64,000 nt of DNA from Flavobacterium gyeonganense (GTDB lineage Bacteria > Bacteroidota > Bacteroidia > Flavobacteriales > Flavobacteriaceae). Under the pieces are notes generated by a model that was not told where the DNA came from, ran no database searches, and saw only the letters and a list, made by a program, of their open reading frames with translations. The translations under genes were made by a program, and so were the position numbers. This document shows, in pieces, positions 36,331 to 45,251 of the stretch (positions within the stretch are counted from its first letter, which is position 1; each line of letters opens with the position of its first letter). Location of the stretch: assembly GCF_029625295.1 (NCBI RefSeq), contig NZ_CP121112.1, forward strand, positions 1,240,001-1,304,000, given 5' to 3'.

Positions 36331-37145
36331 TGGCAAAGAAAAACCTTGGCGAAATGTCATTTTTAGACCATCTCGAAGAATTAAGATGGCTTTTAGTCAG
36401 AAGTACAATTGCTATTCTTATAATGGCTTTTGTTACGTATTTTTTTAGTGATTATTTATTTGATGAAATAATCCTGGGACCAACAAGACCTACCTTTTTT
36501 ACTTATGTATGGTTTTGTGATTTATCACATCAATTAGGATTCGCAGACAGCATTTGTATTACTGAACTGAATTTCATTATTCAAAACACTGAAATGGAAG
36601 GACAGGTCAATATTTTTGTATGGATGTGTATTTTGGTGGGCTTCATTTTAGGTTTCCCCTATATTTTATGGGAGCTTTGGAAATTCATCAGCCCCGCTTT
36701 ATACGAGAAAGAAAGAAAAAATGCTAAATTGTTTATTTTCACTTCTTCTCTCCTGTTTTTTTTAGGAGTAATTTTTGGATATTTTATTGTGATTCCGATG
36801 TCCGTGAATTTCGTTGCCACTTTCTCAGTGAGTGATGTAGTAAAAAATCAATTTACCCTTGATTCTTATATGGGAATGGTAAAAACAAGTGTCCTGGCAG
36901 GTGGTTTGTTTTTTGAGCTGCCTATTATCATTTATTTCTTAACAAAATTAGGCTTAGTAACTCCGGTTTTTTTAAGAAAATATTGGAAATATGCCGTAGT
37001 TCTGATCCTCGTTATAGCAGCAATTGTAACACCTCCAGATGTGGTAAGTCAGACAATTGTAGCAATACCAATGTTGATTATCTATGAAGTGAGCATCCTA
37101 ATTTCAAAGATTGTTTATAAAAATAAAGAGAAAGAAAATGTCTGA
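36330..37145 (+). CDS. tatC: Sec-independent protein translocase TatC
   Basis: Core membrane subunit of the twin-arginine export system, 271 residues with six hydrophobic segments. The cytoplasmic N-terminal motif FLDHLEELRWLL is the signal-peptide binding signature of TatC. FISPALYEKERKNAKLF and AIVTPPDVVSQ are further family landmarks. The extra loop around DSICITELNFIIQ is typical of Bacteroidota TatC. No tatA is adjacent. It starts within the kdsD stop and its end overlaps the next gene by 8 nt, so three genes form a tight operon. Confidence 0.95.
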   Translation: MAKKNLGEMSFLDHLEELRWLLVRSTIAILIMAFVTYFFSDYLFDEIILGPTRPTFFTYVWFCDLSHQLGFADSICITELNFIIQNTEMEGQVNIFVWMCILVGFILGFPYILWELWKFISPALYEKERKNAKLFIFTSSLLFFLGVIFGYFIVIPMSVNFVATFSVSDVVKNQFTLDSYMGMVKTSVLAGGLFFELPIIIYFLTKLGLVTPVFLRKYWKYAVVLILVIAAIVTPPDVVSQTIVAIPMLIIYEVSILISKIVYKNKEKENV

Positions 37146-37488
37146 TATTATACAAGAGTTTAATGACTATCGTTCTAAAATGAACGAAAAGTTACTTGCT
37201 GACAACAACAAGATCGTAAAGCGAATTTTTAATCTTGACACTAATGCTTATGCACCAGGCGCTCTGGATGTAAAAACAAAAGAGCTTTTGGGCCTAGTAG
37301 CTTCAGCAGTTTTACGCTGTGATGATTGTGTAAAATATCATTTAGAAACCAGTCATAAAGAAGGTGTTACGAAAGAAGAAATGATGGAAGCAATGGGAAT
37401 CGCAACTCTTGTTGGAGGAACTATTGTAATTCCGCATTTGAGAAGAGCTTACGAATTCTGGGAAGCGCTTGAAGAGTCAGAAAATTAG
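37138..37488 (+). CDS. Carboxymuconolactone decarboxylase family (AhpD-like) protein
   Basis: A 116-residue, all-helical protein with the AhpD-type motif RCDDCVKYHLETS (CxxC plus His) and GALDVKTKELLGLVASAVL. Members with CxxC act as thiol-disulfide partners or peroxidase reductants. The true role here is unknown. I chose the ATG at 37138 (MSDIIQEF), which overlaps the tatC stop by 8 nt (ATGTCTGA). It is the last gene of kdsD-tatC-AhpD-like. Confidence 0.88.
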   Translation: MSDIIQEFNDYRSKMNEKLLADNNKIVKRIFNLDTNAYAPGALDVKTKELLGLVASAVLRCDDCVKYHLETSHKEGVTKEEMMEAMGIATLVGGTIVIPHLRRAYEFWEALEESEN

Positions 37489-37621
37489 ATAATTTGATAA
37501 TTAGTCAGTTAGATAATTTAACACGATATGTTAATTCATTTATTTGATTAATTAATTTTTATTTATTTTGCCGATCTGAGATTGAAATTATCTCATTTTC
37601 AAATTACCTAATTATCTAATT
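37483..37621. repeat. ATTAGATAATT repeat region
   Basis: AATTAGATAATT (37483-37494) pairs with AATTATCTAATT (37610-37621). Imperfect copies of the same unit lie in between (GATAATTAG, TTAGATAATTTA, TTACCTAATTA). It fills the gap between the AhpD-like gene and lptB and overlaps the former stop codon. Probably a termination or processing region. Confidence 0.6.
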
Positions 37622-37626
37622 AAACA

Positions 37627-38367
37627 ATGAAATTAAGAGCCGATAATTTAATCAAAACTTATAAAGGTCGCAGTGTTGTAAAAGGAATTTCTGTTGAAGT
37701 AAACCAGGGAGAAATCGTTGGGCTTTTGGGACCAAATGGTGCTGGAAAAACAACTTCTTTTTATATGATTGTAGGATTGGTAAAACCAAATCAGGGAAAT
37801 ATTTACCTTGATGATTTGAATATTACTGACTATCCTATGTACAAACGTGCACAGCAAGGAATTGGCTATCTGGCGCAAGAAGCATCTGTTTTTAGAAAAT
37901 TAAGTATTGAAGACAACATATTGAGTGTTTTACAATTAACAAAACTTTCAAAAGAAGCTCAGATTGCCAAGATGGAAAGTTTAATTGAAGAATTCAGTTT
38001 AGAACATATTCGCACTAATCGGGGCGATTTACTTTCCGGAGGAGAGCGTCGTCGTACCGAAATTGCACGCGCACTTGCCACAGATCCAAAATTTATTTTA
38101 TTAGATGAACCTTTTGCCGGAGTTGATCCAGTTGCTGTAGAAGACATTCAGCGAATTGTAGCACAGTTAAAAAACAAAAATATCGGAATTCTGATTACAG
38201 ATCATAACGTTCAGGAAACTTTGGCAATTACTGACAAAACGTACTTAATGTTCGAAGGAGGAATCCTGAAAGCAGGAATTCCCGAAGAATTAGTTGAAGA
38301 CGAAATGGTACGCCGTGTTTATCTTGGACAGAACTTCGAATTAAGAAAGAAGAAATTAGAATTCTAA
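37627..38367 (+). CDS. lptB: LPS export ABC transporter ATP-binding protein LptB
   Basis: Powers lipopolysaccharide extraction from the inner membrane with LptF/LptG, which are not here. 246 residues: Walker A GPNGAGKTTSFYM, Q-loop GYLAQEASVF, signature LLSGGERRRTEIARALA, Walker B ILLDEPFAGVDP, H-loop ITDHNVQ, and the LptB-type C-terminus VYLGQNFELRKKK. It is separated from the kdsD operon by repeats, so it may have its own promoter. Confidence 0.94.
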   Translation: MKLRADNLIKTYKGRSVVKGISVEVNQGEIVGLLGPNGAGKTTSFYMIVGLVKPNQGNIYLDDLNITDYPMYKRAQQGIGYLAQEASVFRKLSIEDNILSVLQLTKLSKEAQIAKMESLIEEFSLEHIRTNRGDLLSGGERRRTEIARALATDPKFILLDEPFAGVDPVAVEDIQRIVAQLKNKNIGILITDHNVQETLAITDKTYLMFEGGILKAGIPEELVEDEMVRRVYLGQNFELRKKKLEF

Positions 38368-38385
38368 AAATTCTTAAGCGATATC

Positions 38386-38426
38386 AAATGGTAAGAACTA
38401 AAATAGTTATTTAATTCTTACCATTT
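38386..38426. terminator. Bidirectional terminator, lptB / GH25 gene
   Basis: Twelve-bp arms AAATGGTAAGAA (38386-38397) and TTCTTACCATTT (38415-38426) with a 17-nt loop, T tracts on both strands, between convergent genes. Confidence 0.8.
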
Positions 38427-38455
38427 TTCTTTTAAAAATTACTTTTTACAAAAAA

Positions 38456-39307
38456 CTAATCAACTGTAATAAACTGCAATTGCTGTAAATCTCCGTTATA
38501 AATATTTATATCCACAGTACGATCAATACCAGGTACGCTCGCTTTTTCTGTGAACTGCCAAAACAGCCAGTCATCTTCAATTTTTTCTCTGTAAAAATTA
38601 TAATTGGCAATCCAAAACAGGTATTCGCCAAATTCATCTTTCAAAAAATCTGAATAGTATCGTTCTCCTGTATAAATTATTGGACGAACTTTATAATGAT
38701 TTTCTACTTTTAAAAGCCAGCGTTTCAATCCTTTTTTTAAACTATCCAAAGATTGGCTCTTCGATAATTTTTCGATATCAAGAACCGGAGGCAAATCTCC
38801 TTTTTCCAGCTTTACTGTCTCAATAAAAAGATCAGCCTGTTCAATAGAATTTTCATTTGGCCTGTAATAATGATAAGCTCCTCTGATCATTTTATTCTTT
38901 TTAGCTCCAATCCAATTTCGTTTAAACTGAAAATCTTTTCTGTCTTTACCAACAGTTGCTCTTATAAAAACAAAATCAAGCGGATACTTTTGTTCTAAGG
39001 TATCAACATACGACCAGCTTATTTTGCCCTGATATTCCGATACATCCAAACCAATTGATTTACCTTCATGCTTTGCCAGAACCTGAAAATTACGAATATC
39101 TGATAAACGCTTATCTTCAATCTCTTTTTCAGACATTTTATTGCTTTTAAAACCTAAATAATAGGCTAGTCCTCTTCGATAATGATAGATTACTGCAACA
39201 AAAAGTATTGCGAAAACGGAGAAAGAAATAAAACGTAATATCTTGCTAAAAAAGGATCTGCCGCTTTTTCTGGAAGCCGTTTTACGATAAGTGGTTTTTC
39301 TGGCCAT
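38456..39307 (-). CDS. Glycoside hydrolase family 25 (lysozyme-like), membrane-anchored
   Basis: A 283-residue muramidase-type protein. A very basic N-terminus (ARKTTYRKTASRKSGR) precedes one TM segment (about 25-42), giving an N-in signal anchor. The GH25 domain (about 85-280) has the start GLDVSEYQGKISW, the middle GAYHYYRPNE, the catalytic acidic motif PPVLDIEKLS and the end WQFTEKASVPGIDRTVDINIYNG. It would cleave peptidoglycan between MurNAc and GlcNAc, here probably in cell-wall remodelling. It overlaps pssA by 26 nt. Confidence 0.9.
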   Translation of the reverse strand: MARKTTYRKTASRKSGRSFFSKILRFISFSVFAILFVAVIYHYRRGLAYYLGFKSNKMSEKEIEDKRLSDIRNFQVLAKHEGKSIGLDVSEYQGKISWSYVDTLEQKYPLDFVFIRATVGKDRKDFQFKRNWIGAKKNKMIRGAYHYYRPNENSIEQADLFIETVKLEKGDLPPVLDIEKLSKSQSLDSLKKGLKRWLLKVENHYKVRPIIYTGERYYSDFLKDEFGEYLFWIANYNFYREKIEDDWLFWQFTEKASVPGIDRTVDINIYNGDLQQLQFITVD

Positions 39308-40034
39308 TCGAATAAACTACTTTTTTCAAAAATTTATTATTTGTTACTGATAACAATACATAAAAAATAATAATCACAGGAATTGCACTGAATTGAAGCA
39401 ACAGAAGCAAAAAGATAGAAATTGCTAAAAAAACAATTTGAAGCATATTATCTTTGAAAGTAAACTTTTTAATCTTTAAAGCAAATAGTGGAATTTCAGC
39501 ATTCAAAATATAAGCACTACACAGTACAATAGCCCCCAAAACCCAATGATTCGTTAATATTTCGAATAACATGAAAGAATCTGAATATTCAATTACTAAA
39601 GGGAGACTCAAAATAAAAAGTGCATTTGCAGGTGTTGGCAAACCAATAAATGAATCCGTCTGACGCGTGTCTATATTAAAATTAGCCAGTCGGTAGCACG
39701 ATCCCAAGGTTACAATAAATCCTAAAAACGGAATAAAAACTGAAGCGATTACATCAATAGGATTAGCGCTTTTCACAAACAAACTGTACATAACATATCC
39801 CGGCACTACTCCGCTTGTTACCATATCTGCCAATGAGTCCAGCTGCAACCCAAGCGGACTTGAAACTTTAAACAACCTTGCAAAAAAACCATCAAAAAAA
39901 TCAAAAAAGATTCCCAAACAAACCATATAAAAAGCCATTTCATAATTTTGTTTAGAAACAAAAACTATTGCAATACAGCCACAGAAAAGGTTAATGAGAG
40001 TAATTAAATTAGGAATATGCTTTTTAATATTCAT
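39282..40034 (-). CDS. pssA: CDP-diacylglycerol-serine O-phosphatidyltransferase
   Basis: Makes phosphatidylserine, the precursor of phosphatidylethanolamine. A 250-residue multi-pass membrane protein with the CDP-alcohol phosphatidyltransferase signature DG..AR........G...D...D: it reads DGFFARLFKVSSPLG and LQLDSLAD. The start region MNIKKHIPNLITLINLFCGC is typical for bacterial PssA. Its stop lies 26 nt inside the GH25 gene, so translation of the two may be coupled. Confidence 0.93.
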   Translation of the reverse strand: MNIKKHIPNLITLINLFCGCIAIVFVSKQNYEMAFYMVCLGIFFDFFDGFFARLFKVSSPLGLQLDSLADMVTSGVVPGYVMYSLFVKSANPIDVIASVFIPFLGFIVTLGSCYRLANFNIDTRQTDSFIGLPTPANALFILSLPLVIEYSDSFMLFEILTNHWVLGAIVLCSAYILNAEIPLFALKIKKFTFKDNMLQIVFLAISIFLLLLLQFSAIPVIIIFYVLLSVTNNKFLKKVVYSNGQKNHLS

Positions 40035-40061
40035 ATTTTATATTTTTGAAGATTTACAAAG

Positions 40062-40069
40062 CAAATTTA
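40062..40069 (-). promoter_or_regulatory. -7 box of pssA-GH25
   Basis: TAAATTTG on the minus strand, 27 nt upstream of the pssA ATG. Confidence 0.5.
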
Positions 40070-40174
40070 GCATAATAAGTCATTCTTATATGCGTTTTTA
40101 ATAGAGTTTTTTCTTCAGGCACCCTACTTTTATATTATTTATAGTAAGGAAGAAATAAGCTCAGTAAAAAATTA

Positions 40175-40182
40175 TATTTTTG
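40175..40182 (+). promoter_or_regulatory. -7 box of the PorV/PorQ-like gene
   Basis: TATTTTTG, 41 nt upstream of the TTG start at 40224. Confidence 0.4.
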
Positions 40183-40223
40183 GTAAAAATTTAAACAAGC
40201 TCAGGTTTGAAAAAATAAATGCC

Positions 40224-41291
40224 TTGAAAAAAATCTTAGTATTTTTATTATTTTGGAATTGCACATCACATTATGCACAGACGGTTCGAAAATATTCGAA
40301 TGAATTTATGAATATTGGTGTTGATGCTTCTGCCCTGGCAATGTCAAGTGCTGTTGTTGCTTCGACTAATGATGTCAATTCTGTGTATTGGAATCCGGCG
40401 GGGCTTACGCATCTTGAAGACCATCAGATTTCATTAATGCATGCCAGTTATTTTGCTAATATCGCACAATACGATTATATCGGATATGCAAACCCGATTG
40501 ATGAGAGAAGCGCCTGGGGAATATCGATGATTCGCTTTGGAGTTGATGATATTATGGACACTACGCAATTAATCGACAATCAGGGAAATATTGATTACAA
40601 CCGCATAAGTTTGTTCTCTACCGCTGATTATGGTTTTACATTTTCATATGCCAGAAAATTGCCCATTGAAGGATTTCAATATGGTGTAAATGCCAAAATA
40701 ATCAGACGTGTTATTGGAAAATTTGCTAATTCCTGGGGATTTGGATTTGATTTTGGTCTTCAGTTTGAAAGAAACGACTGGAAATTCGGATTGATGTTGC
40801 GGGATATTACGACTACTTACAATGTTTGGAATATTGACGAAGAAGAATACAAAAAGATCTCAAATGCCATTCCGGGTGAAAATCAGGAACTACCGGAAAG
40901 CACTGAAATTACATTACCGAAAGCACAATTAGGAGTTTCAAAAAAGTTTGAATTTCATAATGACACAAGTCTTTTGGTTGCCACAAATTTAAACATGCGT
41001 TTTGAACAAACCAACGATATTATTTCATCAAATATTGTAAGTATTGATCCCGCAGTTGGATTTGAATTTGGTTACACAGAACTTGTTTTTTTAAGAGCAG
41101 GGGCAGGAAATTTTCAAAATGTGACCCAATTAGATAATTCAGAGAAATTAAATTTTCAGCCTAATATTGGTCTTGGTTTTAAATACAAAGGAATTCAGGT
41201 TGATTATGCACTGACTGATTTAGGAAATCAAAGTACTGCTTTATATTCTAATATTTTTTCACTTAAAGTAGATTTAGGGATCTTTAGATAA
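40224..41291 (+). CDS. PorV/PorQ family outer-membrane beta-barrel protein
   Basis: A 355-residue protein with a signal peptide (MKKILVFLLFWNCTSHYAQ) and the family opening MNIGVDASALAMSSAVVAST, then VYWNPAGL, GISMIRFGVDDI and the late GFEFGYTELVFLRAGAG. This FadL-like barrel family includes the type IX secretion components PorV and PorQ. This copy is not next to other such genes, so the role is open. The start is TTG (40224-40226); an ATG at 40219 is out of frame. DUF4105 follows 25 nt later, so they are probably co-transcribed. Confidence 0.85.
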   Translation: MKKILVFLLFWNCTSHYAQTVRKYSNEFMNIGVDASALAMSSAVVASTNDVNSVYWNPAGLTHLEDHQISLMHASYFANIAQYDYIGYANPIDERSAWGISMIRFGVDDIMDTTQLIDNQGNIDYNRISLFSTADYGFTFSYARKLPIEGFQYGVNAKIIRRVIGKFANSWGFGFDFGLQFERNDWKFGLMLRDITTTYNVWNIDEEEYKKISNAIPGENQELPESTEITLPKAQLGVSKKFEFHNDTSLLVATNLNMRFEQTNDIISSNIVSIDPAVGFEFGYTELVFLRAGAGNFQNVTQLDNSEKLNFQPNIGLGFKYKGIQVDYALTDLGNQSTALYSNIFSLKVDLGIFR

Positions 41292-41316
41292 GATTTATTA
41301 TTAAAAAAATCCAGCC

Positions 41317-42447
41317 ATGAGAGGTTTTACGTTTCAAAAAATAATGTTGTTGTTACTGATGTTCAATTTTAGTTTTGGACAAAGTTTACCCTTATCAAAA
41401 AAAGCACATGTAAGTGTATTAACTTGTGGTCTTGGCAACGAATCGTATTCTTTTTTCGGGCATACTGCTATACGTGTTGCTGATCCTGCAAATAATATTG
41501 ATGTTGTATATAATTATGGTGCTTTTGATTTTAGAACTCCTAATTTTGTTGCTAAATTTGCAAAAGGTGATTTACAATATTTTGTAATTGCACATTCTTT
41601 CGTCGATTTTATAAACGAATATAATTACGAAAAAAGAAGCATTTATGAACAAGAACTCCTTATTCCACAAGAAGCGAAACAAAAACTTTTTGATAACTTA
41701 AACACTACCCTGCTTTCGGAAGATCGTTATTATACTTATAAATTTATTGATAAAAACTGCACTTCTATGGTAGTAGATATCATTAATAAAACATTAAATA
41801 AAGAGGTAATTACCAAAAAAGGAGATACTAAAAAAACGTATAGAAGCATATTGTTCCCTTACTTTGATGGTCATTTTTACGAGAAACTAGGAACGAGCAT
41901 CATTTTTGGAACTAAAGTAGATCAGTCAGGAACTAAAATTTTCCTCCCATTTGAATTAAAAAACAGTTTAGAAAAAACAACTTTTCAAAACCATGCCTTT
42001 GCGAGTAAAAGCAAAACACTCTTAAGTTTTAAAAAAGAAACACCAGTTTCATGGTGGAATAACATTTACAGTTATATTATGATTCTTGGTTTTATTATCC
42101 TAGTAAATAAAAGATTTATTGACAAAATCTATTTGTTTATCCTATCCTTAATGGGAATCTTTTTTGTTTCGATGGGGTTTTATTCTTTCCACCATGAATT
42201 GGCAATGAACTATAATATCCTTTTATTTAGTCCGTTGTTATTGCTGCTGATAGCTTTTTCAGCGATTAACAACAAAAAATGGACTTATAAATTTGCTACA
42301 TTTCATTTGGTCTTATTACTTATTTATGCACTTTTTATAATTAACAAATCGCATTTTTTCATCGTTTTACCAATAATAATTACAACTGGTGTTGTTTTGG
42401 TAAGAGTAGCGATTAGAAATAAAAAAAGAATACCCATAATAATCTAG
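41317..42447 (+). CDS. DUF4105 domain membrane protein
   Basis: A 376-residue protein: signal peptide or first TM (about 8-21), a periplasmic DUF4105 domain (about 25-215) with LSVLTCGLGNESYSFFGHTA-type motifs (seen as CGLGNESYSFFGHTAIRV) and KFIDKNCTSMVVDI, then five C-terminal hydrophobic segments (about 250-370). The conserved His in FGHTA and Cys in KNCTS resemble NlpC/LRAT-like cysteine-hydrolase layouts, so a hydrolase role is possible. Its stop is one base from the stop of the convergent sugar transferase gene, with no terminator between. Confidence 0.85.
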   Translation: MRGFTFQKIMLLLLMFNFSFGQSLPLSKKAHVSVLTCGLGNESYSFFGHTAIRVADPANNIDVVYNYGAFDFRTPNFVAKFAKGDLQYFVIAHSFVDFINEYNYEKRSIYEQELLIPQEAKQKLFDNLNTTLLSEDRYYTYKFIDKNCTSMVVDIINKTLNKEVITKKGDTKKTYRSILFPYFDGHFYEKLGTSIIFGTKVDQSGTKIFLPFELKNSLEKTTFQNHAFASKSKTLLSFKKETPVSWWNNIYSYIMILGFIILVNKRFIDKIYLFILSLMGIFFVSMGFYSFHHELAMNYNILLFSPLLLLLIAFSAINNKKWTYKFATFHLVLLLIYALFIINKSHFFIVLPIIITTGVVLVRVAIRNKKRIPIII

Positions 42448-42448
42448 T

Positions 42449-43843
42449 TTATTGTCCTCTGTAAAATAAAACAGTTGTTATTGTTTTAAAAGTAATACTC
42501 AAATCCAGAAAGACACTTCGATGCTTAATATAATATAAATCATATTGTAGTTTGATGAGGCTTTCTTCTATGGACTCCCCATATGAATAATTTACTTGTG
42601 CCCAGCCGGTAAGTCCGGGTTTAATTACGTGACGGGTTTCATAAAATGGCATTATTTCAGCAATTTCTTTAACAAAAAATGGTCTTTCAGGTCTTGGTCC
42701 AATAATAGCCATATCGCCTTTTAAAACATTTATAAATTGCGGAAATTCATCAATTCTTGTTTTACGCATAAATTTACCGAATGGCGTAATTCTTTTATCG
42801 TTTGATTTTGCAAATACAGCTCCATTGCTTTCTGAATTTTCAACCATTGTCCTGAATTTATAAATTTGGAATACTCTTCCGTTTTTACCTACACGTTCTT
42901 GTGTATAAAACAAAGAGCCTTTATTCCAAAAGATATTTGCGATAAAAATCAATGGGATAAAAAAAGTGCAAAAGAATAAGCCCGTTAATGAAAAAACAAA
43001 TTCAATAAAACTTACTAATAATAAGTAAAGCTTATTATTATTGCTACAGCTAAAGGGGAAAAATCGATAAAAATCCCTAGCAATATATTGAACCGGAATA
43101 CGCTGTGTTTTGCTTTCATAAACCTGCGTGTATTCTCTAATAATATTTCCTGATTCCAATAACTGAAGCAAATATTGATACAAATCTGCTGTGATGCCCT
43201 CAGTTTTTTGTGAAGCTATAATAATTTCTGAAATATTATTTTTATCCACAAAAGCCAGCAGATCATTTTTTTCAATTTCTTTTATATAGTTTAATGAGAA
43301 ATCTTGATCAGCTAAAATATCTGAATTCACAAAACCAATGATTTTATAATGTGGATCTACATTTTCTAATCCTAAAACGAGTTCATCAACCTGATGTTTA
43401 TTACAAACTAAAATTACGTTTTGTGAAAAGCGGTGAGTCGCTAAAAAGAAAACATAAAAAAAGCGCCAAAGTAATAAAGCCCCCAGAATTGTAAAATAAA
43501 AAATCAGAATCACCAAACGCTGCTTTGGAAGTTCAGGCGACAAAACAGGGGTAAACAAATATACTAAAGTAGCTGTTGTTACAGTTAAGATAACGCCTCT
43601 AAGAATCTGAAACTGGTTGCTGGCTATTTGAAGATTATAAATCTCAAAGATTGCTCCGAAAATACTCAGATACACAATAAATAGTATTGGTCTTTGATAA
43701 TTTGAATCATCCAAATTGAAATATGGATAATAAAAAATCTTATCCATTAAATACATTGCAAGTAAAACAAAAGCAATATCAAAAACCCTAAGAAGTATCT
43801 TTCTTTCTGAAATTTCAAAATGCATTCTTTTGTTTGTTTGCAT
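42449..43843 (-). CDS. Polyprenyl glycosylphosphotransferase (WcaJ-like initiating transferase)
   Basis: Transfers the first sugar-phosphate to undecaprenyl phosphate to begin the surface polysaccharide. 464 residues: four N-terminal TM segments and a CoA-binding-like domain (about 1-240), one TM, then the catalytic bacterial sugar transferase domain with QERVGKNGRVFQIYKFRTM, TRIDEFPQFINVLKGDM, IGPRPERPFFV and KPGLTGWAQVNY. I chose the ATG at 43841-43843 (MQTNKRMHFEIS); the earlier TTG start lies within the -7 box. Last gene of the leftward cluster. Confidence 0.93.
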   Translation of the reverse strand: MQTNKRMHFEISERKILLRVFDIAFVLLAMYLMDKIFYYPYFNLDDSNYQRPILFIVYLSIFGAIFEIYNLQIASNQFQILRGVILTVTTATLVYLFTPVLSPELPKQRLVILIFYFTILGALLLWRFFYVFFLATHRFSQNVILVCNKHQVDELVLGLENVDPHYKIIGFVNSDILADQDFSLNYIKEIEKNDLLAFVDKNNISEIIIASQKTEGITADLYQYLLQLLESGNIIREYTQVYESKTQRIPVQYIARDFYRFFPFSCSNNNKLYLLLVSFIEFVFSLTGLFFCTFFIPLIFIANIFWNKGSLFYTQERVGKNGRVFQIYKFRTMVENSESNGAVFAKSNDKRITPFGKFMRKTRIDEFPQFINVLKGDMAIIGPRPERPFFVKEIAEIMPFYETRHVIKPGLTGWAQVNYSYGESIEESLIKLQYDLYYIKHRSVFLDLSITFKTITTVLFYRGQ

Positions 43844-43876
43844 AGTCGTTTGATTTACAAGCTTCTTAATTTGAGG

Positions 43877-43884
43877 CAAATGTA
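43877..43884 (-). promoter_or_regulatory. Internal -7 box before the initiating transferase
   Basis: TACATTTG on the minus strand, 33 nt upstream of the chosen ATG. It suggests separate transcription of the last gene of the cluster. Confidence 0.45.
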
Positions 43885-43900
43885 TAATAAAAAATAAAAT

Positions 43901-45250
43901 TTAATCGCCCGAATTTTCTGCTTTTTCAGGAATTTTAACCTGAACTAAAAGAAGTGATAATGCATATACAAAGGCCGGAGCGGCAAGACGCATAGCAGCA
44001 TGATTAATGGTTAAAAGCCAAAAAGCCAAAAAAGGTAATGCTAATATATTTTGACGGTTATTTAAAAATAAAAACAGAGGTGTGAAAAATAAAATTAGTA
44101 AACCAAACAAACCAAGTGAACCATGCTCTGCCAGCATTCTCGTAATTTCATTATGTGATGCTGCAACAATTCCGGTTTCTTTTGCCCTAATTTCTTTATT
44201 TTTTCCAACTCCAACTCCTAAAACAGGATTTTCGAAAAACATTTTCAGTTCAGATTCCATAAGCGTTTCCCTGCCAGTCAGTTGACTTTTCTTTTCCCTT
44301 CCCAAAGCATCCTGATTAGCATAACGTTTATTAATCAAACCACTGGTTTGCAACGAACTATACCCCCAAACACCCATTCCAGCTAAAAATGAAAATATTA
44401 TTATTAATGCTATCTTCGGTTTTATATTAGCATTAGCCTGAAAGAACAATACTATTACAAACAAAAAAATCATCACCACTGCCGTTATTATTCCTCCTCT
44501 GGAGAAAGTAACAATTCCACGAAAAGCAAAAATTAAAACAAAGCTCGCATTTATTAATTGTAGTAATTTACTTTTGGAATTTAGTAGTAGTTGCACAAAA
44601 AAAACAAAAACACCCAAACCCAAAATAGTAGAAACCTGATTGGGGCCAAATCCCCCAGAGGTTGCAAAATTAGATTGTGTTCCTGTAACTACATCCTTAA
44701 CACTTGGAGTATATAAAAATAAATAAATCACTACAGAAATCATAGGTAGACAAAATGCTGTAATTACTCCCTTTAAACGATCAAATGTTATTTCCCGTTT
44801 ATAACAATAGATTGCAGAAATCCCTAAGCAAACCGGACCTGATATGTTAAAAGCAATAGCCTTTCGGATATTCGTTTCAAAGCTAAGTGAAATAAATGAA
44901 AGGATAATGGACGGAATCAATAATAGCAAAAAGAACCAATATATCAGACTATTTCTTGAAAATCCGGAATAGATCATTCCTAAAAACATATAGATTAAGA
45001 TCGTATATTTTCCGAATTCATTAAAAATTCCTCCCCCTGTCATTCTCAAAAGCACCTCAATACTTACCACATATGCTGACATAACGAGTGCTTCATTATT
45101 TCGGTTTCTATTTTTTGAAATATAATAAAATCCCAATGCAAACACTAAAACGGTTAATACTGTCGAAATAATAGGTAAAACGTATAAAAATATGCCAATA
45201 AGGGCATGAATTAGTAATAAATAAATGTACGATAAATGTTCTTTTTTCAT
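43901..45250 (-). CDS. O-antigen ligase/polymerase family membrane protein
   Basis: A 449-residue protein with about 11-12 hydrophobic segments and the Wzy_C-type region FSRGGIITAVVMIFLFV, followed by a large external loop with GRETLMESELKMFFENPVLG, HNEITRMLAEHGSLG. These motifs fit the O-antigen ligase/polymerase superfamily, which joins or polymerises lipid-linked repeat units at the periplasmic side. Polymerase and ligase cannot be separated by sequence alone; its position next to the initiating transferase favours a Wzy-type polymerase. One base separates it from the GT4 gene upstream. Confidence 0.85.
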   Translation of the reverse strand: MKKEHLSYIYLLLIHALIGIFLYVLPIISTVLTVLVFALGFYYISKNRNRNNEALVMSAYVVSIEVLLRMTGGGIFNEFGKYTILIYMFLGMIYSGFSRNSLIYWFFLLLLIPSIILSFISLSFETNIRKAIAFNISGPVCLGISAIYCYKREITFDRLKGVITAFCLPMISVVIYLFLYTPSVKDVVTGTQSNFATSGGFGPNQVSTILGLGVFVFFVQLLLNSKSKLLQLINASFVLIFAFRGIVTFSRGGIITAVVMIFLFVIVLFFQANANIKPKIALIIIFSFLAGMGVWGYSSLQTSGLINKRYANQDALGREKKSQLTGRETLMESELKMFFENPVLGVGVGKNKEIRAKETGIVAASHNEITRMLAEHGSLGLFGLLILFFTPLFLFLNNRQNILALPFLAFWLLTINHAAMRLAAPAFVYALSLLLVQVKIPEKAENSGD

Positions 45251-45251
45251 T

